Positions 54,117-64,000 of a DNA stretch of 64,000 bases are shown here, piece by piece. A program made the position numbers and the translations under genes. The notes under the pieces were generated by a model. The model saw nothing but the letters and a program-made list of their open reading frames with translations, searched no databases and was not told where the DNA came from. The stretch is from Brachionus manjavacas (lineage: Eukaryota; Rotifera; Eurotatoria; Ploima; Brachionidae). The first letter of the stretch is position 1. Every line of letters starts with the position of its first letter. The stretch spans positions 1,612,001 to 1,676,000 of the forward strand of contig JAHQIY010000006.1 of NCBI GenBank assembly GCA_019054805.1. Direction: 5' to 3'.

Positions 54117-55740
54117 TTTTCATAAACTGAAACTGAATTTATCTTTTTTTTACCATTGGAAAAACTCTTTATTGTTAGTGAAAGTTTCTTTTTTTTTGTT
54201 TTTTGAATTTTAATTTAAAATATTCATTATTATAATTTAATGAATTTTAAATATTTTTACTCATTATTTTTTATTTATGCAAACTTGTATTTTTATAACG
54301 AATGGTGACTAAAAAGAACGCCGCTCGGGAGAGTTTTAGGAGTAAATCCCTAAAGTTATATTTTTAAATAAAAAAAAAATGGTATTTCTTACTTTTGTCA
54401 TTTGATAAAATAATCTCTCAAATTTGATTAAATTTTGGATTTTCAATTTAAATCATATTGATAAAAGTAGCTTTTTTTGCACTTTAAATAAAAAAATAAA
54501 AAAAAAGTCTATAATTTATCTACTAACACTAATGAAACTTTAGAGGAAAACAAAAAATGGTCTCTTATCGGACACACTCCTTTAAAATAAATTCAATTAT
54601 GAAAGTAAAAAATGTTTAAGAAGTTAATAAAAGAAAAGTAAATAATCTTTAAAATTATTTTAACTTTTAATAAATAAATATGTATGTAGAAATTGTTTGT
54701 CATGAATAGTCAAAAAAGATTATAAAAAAATCAAAAATGAGATATTCAAACCGAATTTAAACAAAAATTCAATCCAAAAATAAAAAAATTCTAAAAAAGA
54801 ATTTAGATATATTGCAAATAAAAATATTGATTAAATTTTGAATTTTGTTAAATGTTCGATTATTCGAAATTCATTTGAAATATGTTTAATAAGTTTCTTT
54901 AGTCCTCGTGTCATTTACACATCATCCTAAATGGGTTAGTCAAAATTTTGAGGCAACATTTTAAACCTGAATTTAAATTATCTTTAAAATTGATCACTCA
55001 GTTACACCATCTTCCAATGGCAGATTTTTTTTGGTAAAATTGATAGTGATGGGAGTTTTCTCTTTAGTTTAGTTAGCTAATTTTTAGTCAACTTAACTTA
55101 AATTAATAACTAAAGTTTAATTTTTAAATTCAATTATTATGTGAAAATTTTCACAAAATAATATTTTTTTATTATAACTTAAAGAAATTAGCTTTTTTTT
55201 TTTTGTAATTTGATTGTATGTTTTTTTTCTTAATTAATTTTAAATTTTCCATAAAAAAAAGTTAAATAAATTTTTTCTAAATTTGAGTATCGAAAAATCT
55301 AGATAATTTCTAATTTTTTATAAAAAATGCTAATTGAAAATAATTGCTTGGAAAATATCTTTTTCAGACCTCATATCAGTATTCACTGCTGTATCTTTTT
55401 GAATCTTAGATTCATGGTCAATTGATTTTACTTTCGTCAACCAAAATTTCTAGTTGGTTTTTAAAATTACTTCAAATAGTGATAATTTCGGTTAAATACA
55501 GTTGTTTATCATGTGTGATAATCAGGACCAAATGATCTTTTTGCCGTTCCAGGTAGCTATTATGGCGGTCAAGCAAGTGTTAGACTTTTGAAAAAAAAAA
55601 TGCGACATTATTAGTTTAAAATTTTATTAAATAAGATGGCTTTATTTTATTCTTTTTAAAGAAAAGGATGAAATAAAAAAACAAATTTTAATCTTTTTTA
55701 AAATTTTAAAAATTCATTTAAGATTTAAATTGCTAAATTT
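54117..55740. other. AT-rich intergenic DNA
   Basis: No gene or clear repeat. A minus-strand AATAAA (TTTATT at 55623 or 55641) could serve the lebercilin gene. Confidence 0.4.
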
Positions 55741-58700
55741 TCACAAAACGAGCTCTTCAATGTCGTCTACATAACTATTACTTTTGTGAATATCAGGAAA
55801 GAGTAATTTGTTTTCAAGCTTTGGTCGATTGATTCCATTTTGTACTTTAGTGCCATTTAACTTTGAAAAAAAATCAATGTGATCATTTGTGTCTTTGAAG
55901 TTAATACCATTAACTTGGGTCGAATTGGGTGCATTTGAGCTTGTTTTTTTGCCATAGTTTACCTCTTCCCAAGGCATGGTTTTTATCTCCTTTGTCTTGT
56001 TTCCAAACAGATCACTATTTCCATCTATATTATTTGTATTTCCGAACAATTTTGTCAACAGCTCATTTTTCGGTTCTTCTTTATGTGTTTTTGACTCAGT
56101 CTTTTGGGCCTCGTCAACTGCAGTTAGTTTAAAAATGGAACCCTCTGACTCAGATTTTTTGTTGCCTGTTAAAGCTAATTTAGCCAACAATTCATCTTTT
56201 TTATTTTTGTCCTCGCCATTTTTATCTTCATTTAATTTATTGATCGTTTTCTCACTAATCCATCTTTTTTTGCGGTCCTCCTCCTCTAGTGTTTGTTTTG
56301 ACAAGCGCCTTTTCTCCTCTTCCTCGGCCATTTTTTTCTTAAATTCTTCCTCAAGTCTAGCATTTTCCCTATCTAGCTTTTCAGCTTGTATTCTTTTAGC
56401 TTCTTTTTCTTTTAGCTCGTTTTCTTTGAACTCTTTTTCTTTTCTCATCTTTTCCAAAGCTTCTTTCTCCTCATCGTCCTTTTTTCTTCTCAATTCTGCC
56501 TCGAATTGTTTTTGTCGTCGGGCTGCCTCTTCTTTTTCCCGTTCCAATTTTTCCTCTAATTCGCTCTGAGTTGATCGCTCTGTTTCTACTACTTCTTCAT
56601 GTTTGGTTGGCTTTGGCGGCTTGGCTGGTAACGAATCTCTTTTGCGGCTTCTTTCTCGCCTAACACTGGCTTCCCTGGGTGATTCAAGAGCTGGGTGACT
56701 AAGTGACTGAGAACTCGTTTTCCACTGAGGGGTATGAGAGGCGTTTTCGCGAATCGCTCTGTTTGAGTAAATGTTGGCAATGTCCAAAGCTTTTTCTTTT
56801 TGTTCAAGCAGTTGTTTGAGCTCCTTGTTTTCTTCGGTTTGCTTTTGGATTTGTTTCTGGAATTCGCGATGGTGTGCTATCTCTACCCCTAGTTCGTGTT
56901 TATGGTTTTTTTCCATCATTTCGAGCCTTCGTTCCAAAAGCTTGAAAAAATACCCAGATCATTTATAAATTCAATTTTTAAAATTTCAAATTTCAAAATT
57001 TTTTAGATTCTGATCCAAAAAAGATAAACCTCGCTTGGAAAGAAAAAAATGATCATTTTTTAAGCGAATTTTATTCAACTTTAATTTATTTAGTCAAAGA
57101 GATCATTATATTAAAGGCTTGAAAAAAAAATTATTTTAATTTTCGTTAGTGAGACTTGAAATTCCTAAAAAGCATCTTCTGTATGTGGAAAATTTTACTA
57201 AATTTTAGGAGAATTGTTAGAGTAAAAATATTTTACCGAAATTGAAATTTTCATTTTAATAGAAACAAAACTTGCTTTAAAATAAAGGGTGCCTAAAAAT
57301 ACGAGAAAAAAGTTTATCGAATATACATTGTTCAGTTCAGCTTTTAAGTTTAAAAAAATAAAAATATTTAGAATAATTAATATTTTAGGGCATATAATCC
57401 TAACAGAGAGTTTTCCCTAAAAATTAAAGCATTTTGTAAAAATATAATTATTATAAAATTAAAAAATATTAATTTTTTTTTTTTAAATTAATTTTGATAA
57501 AATGATAAATTTATTACAATTTTCATTTTTTTTGTAAAATTGCTGTCACTATAGCAGATTGGTGAATTTGGTTGCTCCAAATTGATCCAAATGTAGCATT
57601 TTACTCATTTGATTTGTAGTTTATTTTAAAAAAATGATTAAGATTTTTTTTAAACCCATTGGGTCGATTTAAAAAATTTCAAAAATTCCATTTTATTTCT
57701 AATAAGTAATACATTTGAAGTAAATAAATAAATATTTCGTTTTTAGAGTCCATTGCTAATTTGATTTTTTTAATATTATTTATTATAACTAAATTTAGAA
57801 TGTAACAACTTATAACTATGAATCTATTTAGATACAAGAAGGGTTTACTCTGTTCAGATTACCGAAAAAATCGGTGAAAAAATATGTTAAGTAGCAATAT
57901 AAAATAATAATGCATAATAAAATTTTCCATCAATTTTTGATATTTTAGATTTAAGCTAAATATTCAAGTTGGAAAACTCAAAATTATATCATTCCTTTTG
58001 ACCAAAGTCTGCTAACGGTGTTCAAAATCTCTTCAAATGCAATGCGCTCGATTACATTTAAATTGAACTCTTCAAATTCAGCTGACCTTGACAGTTGATT
58101 CAACTTTGAATGTCGCACTATGTTGCATTTACAAAACTAAGTTTAAACCTTTAGAAAAAAGATATTCAATTTTTTAATATTTTTCGGTTTTTTTTATCAT
58201 TTTGTAATGAATTTCACAAAACTTTATAAATTCGTGTTGAGATATTTTTTGTTTTTTTAAACTTTCAAATTTCTGATTTCTCGAATAAAATTTACAACTA
58301 TTTTTTTTCAATGAAGTAAAGCCAAAATATCTTAAAGAGGTAACCGATTTAAATATAAAATGATCCAAATACTTCGTTCAATAAAATAACCTTTGTTACC
58401 TATTAAAAAAAAAAATAGTTATAAATTGTTATTTCAAAAATATAACTTAATTGTTGAGATACCTATTGGGGTTATCCTATGGATTAAATAGTGCTAAAAG
58501 GGTTAATTTTGAGGTAAAATTAGGGGTGGTTTTTGGAACCGGTTATATCCGAAGAATAAAAAAAGATTTTTGATCGAAAAGCTTTTATATTTTTTATAAA
58601 TCATTATTTTTTCAATTACAAAATTGAGAAAAGTTTAATTCTTGTATAAAAAATATTTTTTTTCTTAATATTTCTGTAGTCTAAAATTGAACCGGCTTCC

Positions 58701-60984
58701 TAAACTGGTTTCCCACCCCTAGATAAAATAGATGAGTTTTTGGCAAGATATTAATTTTAATGCCTGATTTAGGTATCAAATTAAAACTCATTTTTTCCAC
58801 TTTTTTAATAAATTATAACACTTACACTTAAAAATAATGATCTCTTTAATAATTAACTACAAAAAAATGTAACAATCTTTTAAAGAAAAAAATTGGCACA
58901 AAAAGTTAGAATCAAATTTTTTTTTTTGAAACAAAAATCTGAAATCTGATGCTATGTGTACTTCTTTACCGAATTTGCTACAAAACTTAATTATCTTTGA
59001 TTTCAGACCATCCTTGCCAATAAATGCGTCAATTTACTGATTTCTTGATTTCATTCAAGTAAGACTACCTAAAAATTTGACAAAATTATCGGATCGTGGC
59101 ATGTCCTATATTTTTAGATTGGCCCGAAAAAGAGCTATAGGCTAATCGCAAAACAGAGAGTGCTTGCTAAAAAAGGTAAAGATAGAACAAAATGGTATAA
59201 GTGGTGTAAGAAAAAACGCAATTGAACCGATAAAGGATGGGCTAAAGTTATTTTTTGCAAATTCAACTTTGAAGTCCTAAATAGAAAATCTAAAGTTTTT
59301 GTCAAGCGATTCTAAAAAGAAAAATATCATTTAAAGCTTTGAATTCCAAGAGTTTTGAAGGATGCAGGCTCAGTTGGTATTTGGGGATGCAAGTATTACG
59401 TAGGAGTGAGTTTTTATATGGACACCCCAGAAAACTACTTAATACTATCCGTAGAGATTTTATGGAGCCTGATCAAGAGTGGATTTTCAAACAGGACGGC
59501 GCACCTGCACACACGGCGAACTTAGTAAAACTGGTTTAGATAGCATGATTTTAGAATTTTTTCAAGGTGTCTAAGATCCCTAAAGAATGAAATAAATAAA
59601 AAATAAATTAATTAAAACACATTTAAGTTTTTTATTTTCTTTGATGACCGAAATAACGAAAAAGACAGATAAAAAAAAGGTTGTTTCACTATTTGTGATT
59701 TACTATTTAGCTTCTTTTTTTTTAATGAGTCGATTGCATAAAATTTGTGTGGTATTTTTTTTAAATTTAAAATAAATATTTCACTCATTTAGCTAAAATT
59801 AATCTTTTTTTTAAAAAATTTTATGCACTGGACTGAATTTTTTGTTGAAAATAAAGCAATTTTTTTTTCATATTATTATTTCTAATTAACAAAATTCGCT
59901 ATCACTTAAATTTTATTTTACTTTTTATTCAATTCAAAAAGAATGATCATATTTATTGTTTGAAAAAATTTGTAGCAATTAAATTTTTAGAAGAATAAAT
60001 TAAGATAAAATTAAATAAGAAAAAAAATCCTATGTAATCAACAAAGAACGAGTCAAAATGTTAAAATTAAAAGAAAAATTATTTGAAAAATTAAATTAAA
60101 TAATCAATAAAATTTTGTTTAGCTTTAATTTATATTTTTTTCTTTAGAAATTAAGAAATAAATCAAAAATGCACTCTTTAAAAAATCAAAATCGCTCTTA
60201 CTTCATACTTTGACTTGTAATTAGCCAAGTCACGTTCGCTGGTCTCCAATTTTTTGCTCAATTCAGCGTTATCAAATAATTTTTTATCAACTAGCAACTT
60301 TTTCATTTCGTCATTCTTTTTTTTCATGGTTCTAATTTCCTCATCTTTTTCGATCAAAGTAGTCGTCAATTTTTTATTTTCACCTTTAATTTTTTTGATC
60401 TGTTCCTTAAGAACATTGGTCTCATCCAAATGATTTCTGATCATTCTAGCAACATCATGCTCCTGATTTTCCAAGTTCTTCAAAGCTCTTTCTTCCCGCT
60501 TGTGAACCCGAGTCAACACCTTGTTTTCTTCCCTCAATTTTTCCATTTCCTTCATCAGCTCCTTCAAGCGATTGTTAAGATCATTATTTTTAAGCCGCTG
60601 TGCCGACATAACCCTCATTGCGGTCTGACTTATCTGCTCAGTTTGAGGCCTTGGTTGTTGGCGAGGCGGCAAATTTCTTGCTCCAGTCCGCCTCTGAACC
60701 ACATTTGGTCGTTTTCGATTGACACTGCTTTCCGAAGATGCCTTGGATATTCGGATAGCCTGCGGGACAGTCTTTGTTGCTTGGCTTTTGCTGTAGGTAT
60801 TGTAGTTTTTAGATGTATGACTTGAGGATCGTGGAGATTGGGGTGACGATGAGCGGGTTCGGGTTCTGGTCGATCTTGATCGTGTCGCTGTGCGCCCTCT
60901 TGATCTCGATTCGGATCTTGATCGGGTACTCGATCGTGACACCGACTCCGATGGTGAAGAGTATCGCCTAGATTCTCTATTCAT
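55741..60984 (-). CDS. LCA5: Lebercilin (LCA5-family ciliary protein), two exons
   Basis: Ciliary/basal-body coiled-coil protein that binds intraflagellar-transport machinery in vertebrates. Exon 1 is 60984-60202; exon 2 is 56940-55741; intron 56941-60201 (GTAAGA...TTTTTTCAAG), phase 0; 660 residues (human 697). The N-terminus is an Arg/Ser-rich disordered region. The lebercilin domain starts RVMSAQRLKNNDLNNRL and runs as continuous coiled coil through KKLLVDKKLFDNAELSKKL. It continues across the splice into LLERRLEMMEKNHK and ends ALDIANIYSNRA, as in human ELDIKNIYSNRL. From AELSKK to this block the spacing equals that recalled for human LCA5L without gaps, which supports the join. The C-terminal half has a Glu/Lys-rich charged helix, ELLAKLALTG, ELLTKLFGN and the final DDIEELVL, all with counterparts in LCA5. 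Confidence 0.9.
57990..58210. repeat. Diverged copy of the 7255-type dispersed repeat
   Basis: Shares AAAGTCTGCTAA, GTTGATTCAACTTTGAATGT, ATGTTGCATTTACAAAACTA and TTTAGAAAAAAGATATTCAA blocks with 7255-7480 and 11200-12160, in the same order. Confidence 0.5.
58521..58721. mobile_element. 201-bp hAT-like MITE
   Basis: Starts TAGGGGTGG and ends CCACCCCTA. Further in, the ends match imperfectly (GGAACCGGTT versus complement GAAGCCGGTTC). The flanking 8 bp, GGTAAAAT and GATAAAAT, differ by one base. TAGGGGTGG-type ends and an 8-bp target duplication fit hAT. No coding capacity. Confidence 0.75.
58990..59545 (+). pseudogene. Tc1/mariner transposase relic
   Basis: Best part at 59339-59539: SKSFEGCRLSWYLGMQVLRR, then RDFMEPDQEWIFKQDGAPAH followed by TANLVK. 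IFKQDGAPAHTA is the second DDE aspartate motif (QQDGA..HTA) of Tc1-type transposases. Upstream frames are badly broken and the third acidic residue is not found. Lies antisense in the lebercilin intron. Confidence 0.8.
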
Positions 60985-61964
60985 TCTCAAAACAAAAAGA
61001 GAATTTAAAATTAATTAAAATTTTTAATTATTCTTAGTCAATAAGGTAAGAAATGAGAATAAATGGTAGACTTGTTGAAATAAGAAAGAATGGAATTTTA
61101 TATTTATTTTTCTAAAAATTTTTTTTTGTTATTTTATGTTTCCATGGCAACATGAGATCAACTTTCTATTTGCAAAATTTTTTTCGATTCGCGACATGGT
61201 TAAAAAATCAGATAACATGTGACTAAAAACTTAAATTAAATTTTTTTTTTAAATAAAAATTTTCAAGTATGATTTAATTTTCTTTTTGTATTAATTTAAA
61301 ATTTATCAGCCATTTTTATCTTTTGTTTTTTTAACAAATCTATGGTAAGTAGATAAATTTTTTAAATTTTATAAAAAACTTAAAAACCGTCTTTAGGGAG
61401 AATATTTGATCGATTTTTTCATTAATTGACGTAAAGCTTTTTATTTGAGTTTTCGTGGAGTAATTAAGAAAAATAATTTTTCTAAATATTAAGCTTTAAA
61501 GAAGTCAAAATTTAATTTTCTTTTTAAATCAAATTTAAAGGGCTTTGTGAATTCTCCTAATTATTATAAAAAAAATTTTTTTTTCACTTGAATTATTTTT
61601 ATTTGGTTATCTTGTATATTAACTTTTATATAATTTTTTTACAGAATAAAATGCGATTCAAGTTGCTTCAAAAAAATTTTTGTAAAAAATGTAGGAAAAT
61701 TTATCATGGATAATAAAAATTACCCTATATTTTATAAAAATTTTAAAGCCTTATTAAAAGATTGTTTTTTGTCCTAAAGGTATTTTTCTTCAAAATCAAA
61801 TCAAGTAAGACCACAAGAGATATCAAAATATTCTTAAATCGAATTAAAAATATAAGTTTAACTAGCCTGTTAATTAACATTGAAATTGATCGAATTTTTA
61901 GAGCCAAATAATTTCATCTTATCCTGTTTAAAGAATGAACAGAAATCAGTATTTATTTTGCTTA
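60985..61964. other. 5' flank of lebercilin, AT-rich
   Basis: No feature recognised. It presumably contains the promoter. Confidence 0.4.
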
Positions 61965-62195
61965 TTTATTTGTTTATCTGCGCCGAGTTAAGGCTCCTTG
62001 AGATTAAGATTAAAAATAAATAAATAAAGTAGAATAAAATAATAAAAAATGTAAAAATGAGCTATTATAAAATATAGGAAAAATTAAAAAGATGAATTGT
62101 AAAAAGTAATGACAGGTGTTACATGTTTAAGTATTTACAGCTTCTGAAAAAAACAGAGGATAGTTATTACACGATAAAGTGGGATATGCGATATA
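61965..62195 (-). repeat. 3' tail of the 13205-type LINE
   Basis: TTTATTTGTTTATCTGCGCCGAGTTAAGGCTCC (61970 onwards) parallels the 3' end at 13230-13275. 62090-62195 parallels 13430-13560 (TGTTACATGTTTAAGTA, TTACACGATAAAGTGGGATA), in the same minus orientation. It abuts the (TAG)n end of the next LINE. Confidence 0.6.
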
Positions 62196-62198
62196 TCT

Positions 62199-64000
62199 TA
62201 GTAGTAGTAGTAGTAGTTCTTGCTGCGACACCTAACATGTAGATTGTCTAAGCCCTTCACCGCCAAATGGCCGTGTAGAGCTGTAGCAGCCGATTCCATT
62301 GAACTTATCTAAAGCCATTTTAAAATTAGCGGTTAACTTGGATTTCACCACTTTTTCTGGCAACCTATTCCAATGCGGAACTACTCTGTTTGAGAAAAAT
62401 ACATGTCTGGCATTTACTTCAGCCGCAAAATCGTTTCTAATTTTAGCTGGGAAACTTTCTCTCTGGACTCTGATGCTATTTTCTCTTAACGCCCCGGCTG
62501 GTCCCTTGTTTTCTGATTTATTCACTAGATTCTTGACCAAGCTTACCTTTTCTATTCCATTCACTAGTTTGTACATTTCAATCAAGTCCCCTCTCACTCT
62601 TCTTTCACTCAGCTTTGTCAGTCCTAATTTTGTCAGCCTCTTTTCATACGGCATGTTTCTTACAGACAAAGGTATTTTTGTTGCCCTCTATTGCACCTTT
62701 TCCAACGCATTCACGTCCATTTTCATACTTGGATTCCAAACCTGCACTACATAATCTAGGTGGGGTCTCACCATGGATATATACAATCTTACCCACAGTC
62801 TTTCCTCTCTACTTGTAAACGTTCGCTTTAGCATTCCAAGTACCCTACTCTCTTTCGCACAAGCACTTTTCACTTGGCTGATCCACTTTAAATCTGATGA
62901 AACCATCACTCCAAGATCCCTTTCACAATCTGTGGTCGCTAGTATAACATTCCTGTTGCTTTTTTTGTGTATATTTATGCCTTTCATTTAGTCTGCCGAA
63001 ATGCATTACTTTACATTTGTTAGCACAAAGTCCCATACGCCAAACCTCTATCCATTGACATACTGCATCCAGATCTTTCTGTAACATCGCTCTCTCATTA
63101 ACATTATTAACTATACCGAGTATTTTTGAGTCATCTGCTTACAATTCCATTCTATTTAAAACGCAGTCAGTTAGGTCATATGAAGAAGTCGTTGATGCGG
63201 TACCGTATCAAAAGCCTTTGAGAAGTCTAATAGTATTTCATCCACACTGTTACCTTTGGCCAACTCAGTCGTGATCATATCAAGCGTTTCAAGTAGATTC
63301 GTTACACAACCTTTCTTTGGAACAAATCCATTTTGACTTCCAATTATTAGATTATTCTCTTGAAGTTAAAACATTATTCGGCCCTGACAATACCTTCCAG
63401 AACTTTACAAGCGACAGACGTCAGTGATACGGGTCGATAATTAGCTGGCTCTAATTTACTTCCTTTTTTGTAGATCGGAGACACGTTTGCTCTTTTCCAC
63501 TCTTTTGGGATTTTTCCTGTCTCTAATGATTTTTCGAAAATTTTCTTCAATGGAACTGACATCGTTTTGGCGCAGTTTTTCAGTATCAGTGGATGTTCTT
63601 GGTCTGTGCCCATCGATTTGTTGCCATTTAATTTCTCTAGTCTCCGTTCAATCAGATCCTCGTTTAGCTCCTGCATGACATTCTTAATATCGAAAGTAGA
63701 GGAAGTACGTAATATATTTCCTTATACATAATAATATTTACTTATTTCAAATGAACTTTTATTACATGCTTTCATCTTATACCAAGCTCGATGCTTTAGT
63801 TTTATCACTCTATTAACCTCGTTGTTCATCCATTTTACGCTCTTTCGCAAATTCTCTCTTTTATCGGATACGTTTTTCTCATAGAGTCGCAGATACTCAT
63901 TCAGAAAACTTGCATAACATTCATTAACATGCCGTCCAACAAATTCTTTTTTCCAGTCCACTGACCCCATACCAGTGTTGATTTAATGAAAGTCAGCTTT
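62199..64000 (-). pseudogene. CR1/Jockey-like LINE, long copy running off the window
   Basis: Minus-strand blocks from the window edge: SVDWKKEFVGRHVNECYASF (pre-RT), EDLIERRLEKLNGNKSMGTD and KEWKRANVSPIYKKGSKLEP, NYRPVSLTSVACKVLE (RT fingers). A frame-broken palm follows (63370-63000). Then CERDLGVMVSSDLKWISQVK, YISMVRPHLDYVVQVWNPSM and the C-terminal NRVVPHWNRLPEKVVKSKLT, stopping near 62232. The tail is a (CTA)n run at 62199-62217. At least three frameshifts. The 5' end is beyond 64000. Confidence 0.85.

Larger units (their letters stand above)
56941..60201 (-). other. Lebercilin intron, transposon-rich
   Basis: 3261 bp. Contains a copy related to the 7255 repeat (57990-58210), a hAT-like MITE (58521-58721) and a Tc1/mariner relic in opposite orientation (58990-59545). 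The rest is AT-rich with no additional exon-like sequence. Confidence 0.7.

Noticed and set aside
55976..56569. 197-codon Ser/Phe-rich plus-strand frame
   Set aside because: It is the complement of the Glu/Lys-rich lebercilin coiled coil; GAA/AAG codons read as TTC/CTT on the other strand explain its length and composition.
1..64000. tRNA, rRNA and CRISPR arrays
   Set aside because: Looked for tRNA arm and T-loop consensus, rRNA-like GC-rich blocks and evenly spaced repeats; none seen by eye, though a covariance-model scan would be decisive.

Overview
This is a eukaryotic, very AT-rich and intron-bearing stretch of an animal genome. The recognisable host genes are animal cell-cycle, ciliary and RNA-cap genes. 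Several introns are only 45-60 bp, and some genes are single-exon. Class I (iron-sulfur) fumarase is known from some lophotrochozoan invertebrates, and together with the gene set this makes a spiralian invertebrate likely. A rotifer is my best guess, not a proof. I see no rRNA, tRNA, CRISPR array or bacterial-type operon.

Host genes in order: a mitochondrial class I fumarate hydratase (4789-6513, -); two intronless DEG/ENaC channels (9213-10676, +; 16192-17649, -) and a truncated duplicate of the first (19156-20204, +); a seven-exon gene for a secreted cysteine-rich precursor (21570-22477, -) whose exons are all under 120 bp, so no long open frame reveals it; cyclin E (30569-36043, +) with a 3.8 kb first intron and a C-terminal LTPPES phosphodegron; an unidentified one-pass membrane protein (41989-42474, +) facing, tail to tail, a four-exon METTL27-like methyltransferase (42593-43384, -); a PCIF1/CAPAM cap adenosine methyltransferase (48918-50300, -); and lebercilin (55741-60984, -), reconstructed from two exons separated by a 3.26 kb intron full of transposon debris.

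Most of the rest is transposon-derived. At least a dozen 5'-truncated, frameshifted CR1/Jockey-like LINE pieces end in microsatellite tails (TAG, ATT or ATTT units). DNA transposons include a Tigger/pogo deletion derivative with TA duplications inserted in a LINE, mariner and Tc1 remnants, a small hAT-type MITE, and several elements consistent with the MULE superfamily (9-bp target duplications, SWIM zinc-finger relics). There is also a complete solo LTR with TATA box and target duplication.

The most unusual pattern is that at least five of the terminal-inverted-repeat elements (near 83-745, 11285-12028, 39291-40010, 40756-41459, 51983-53296) carry arrays of a short word private to that element. 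The word is in one orientation in the left half and inverted in the right half. An 809-bp segment (18285-19093) has identical 106-bp inverted ends that contain a splice acceptor and the first codons of the open frame it encloses. Exon joins were worked out by hand from splice consensus and reading phase; homology calls are from memory of the families, with no database search.
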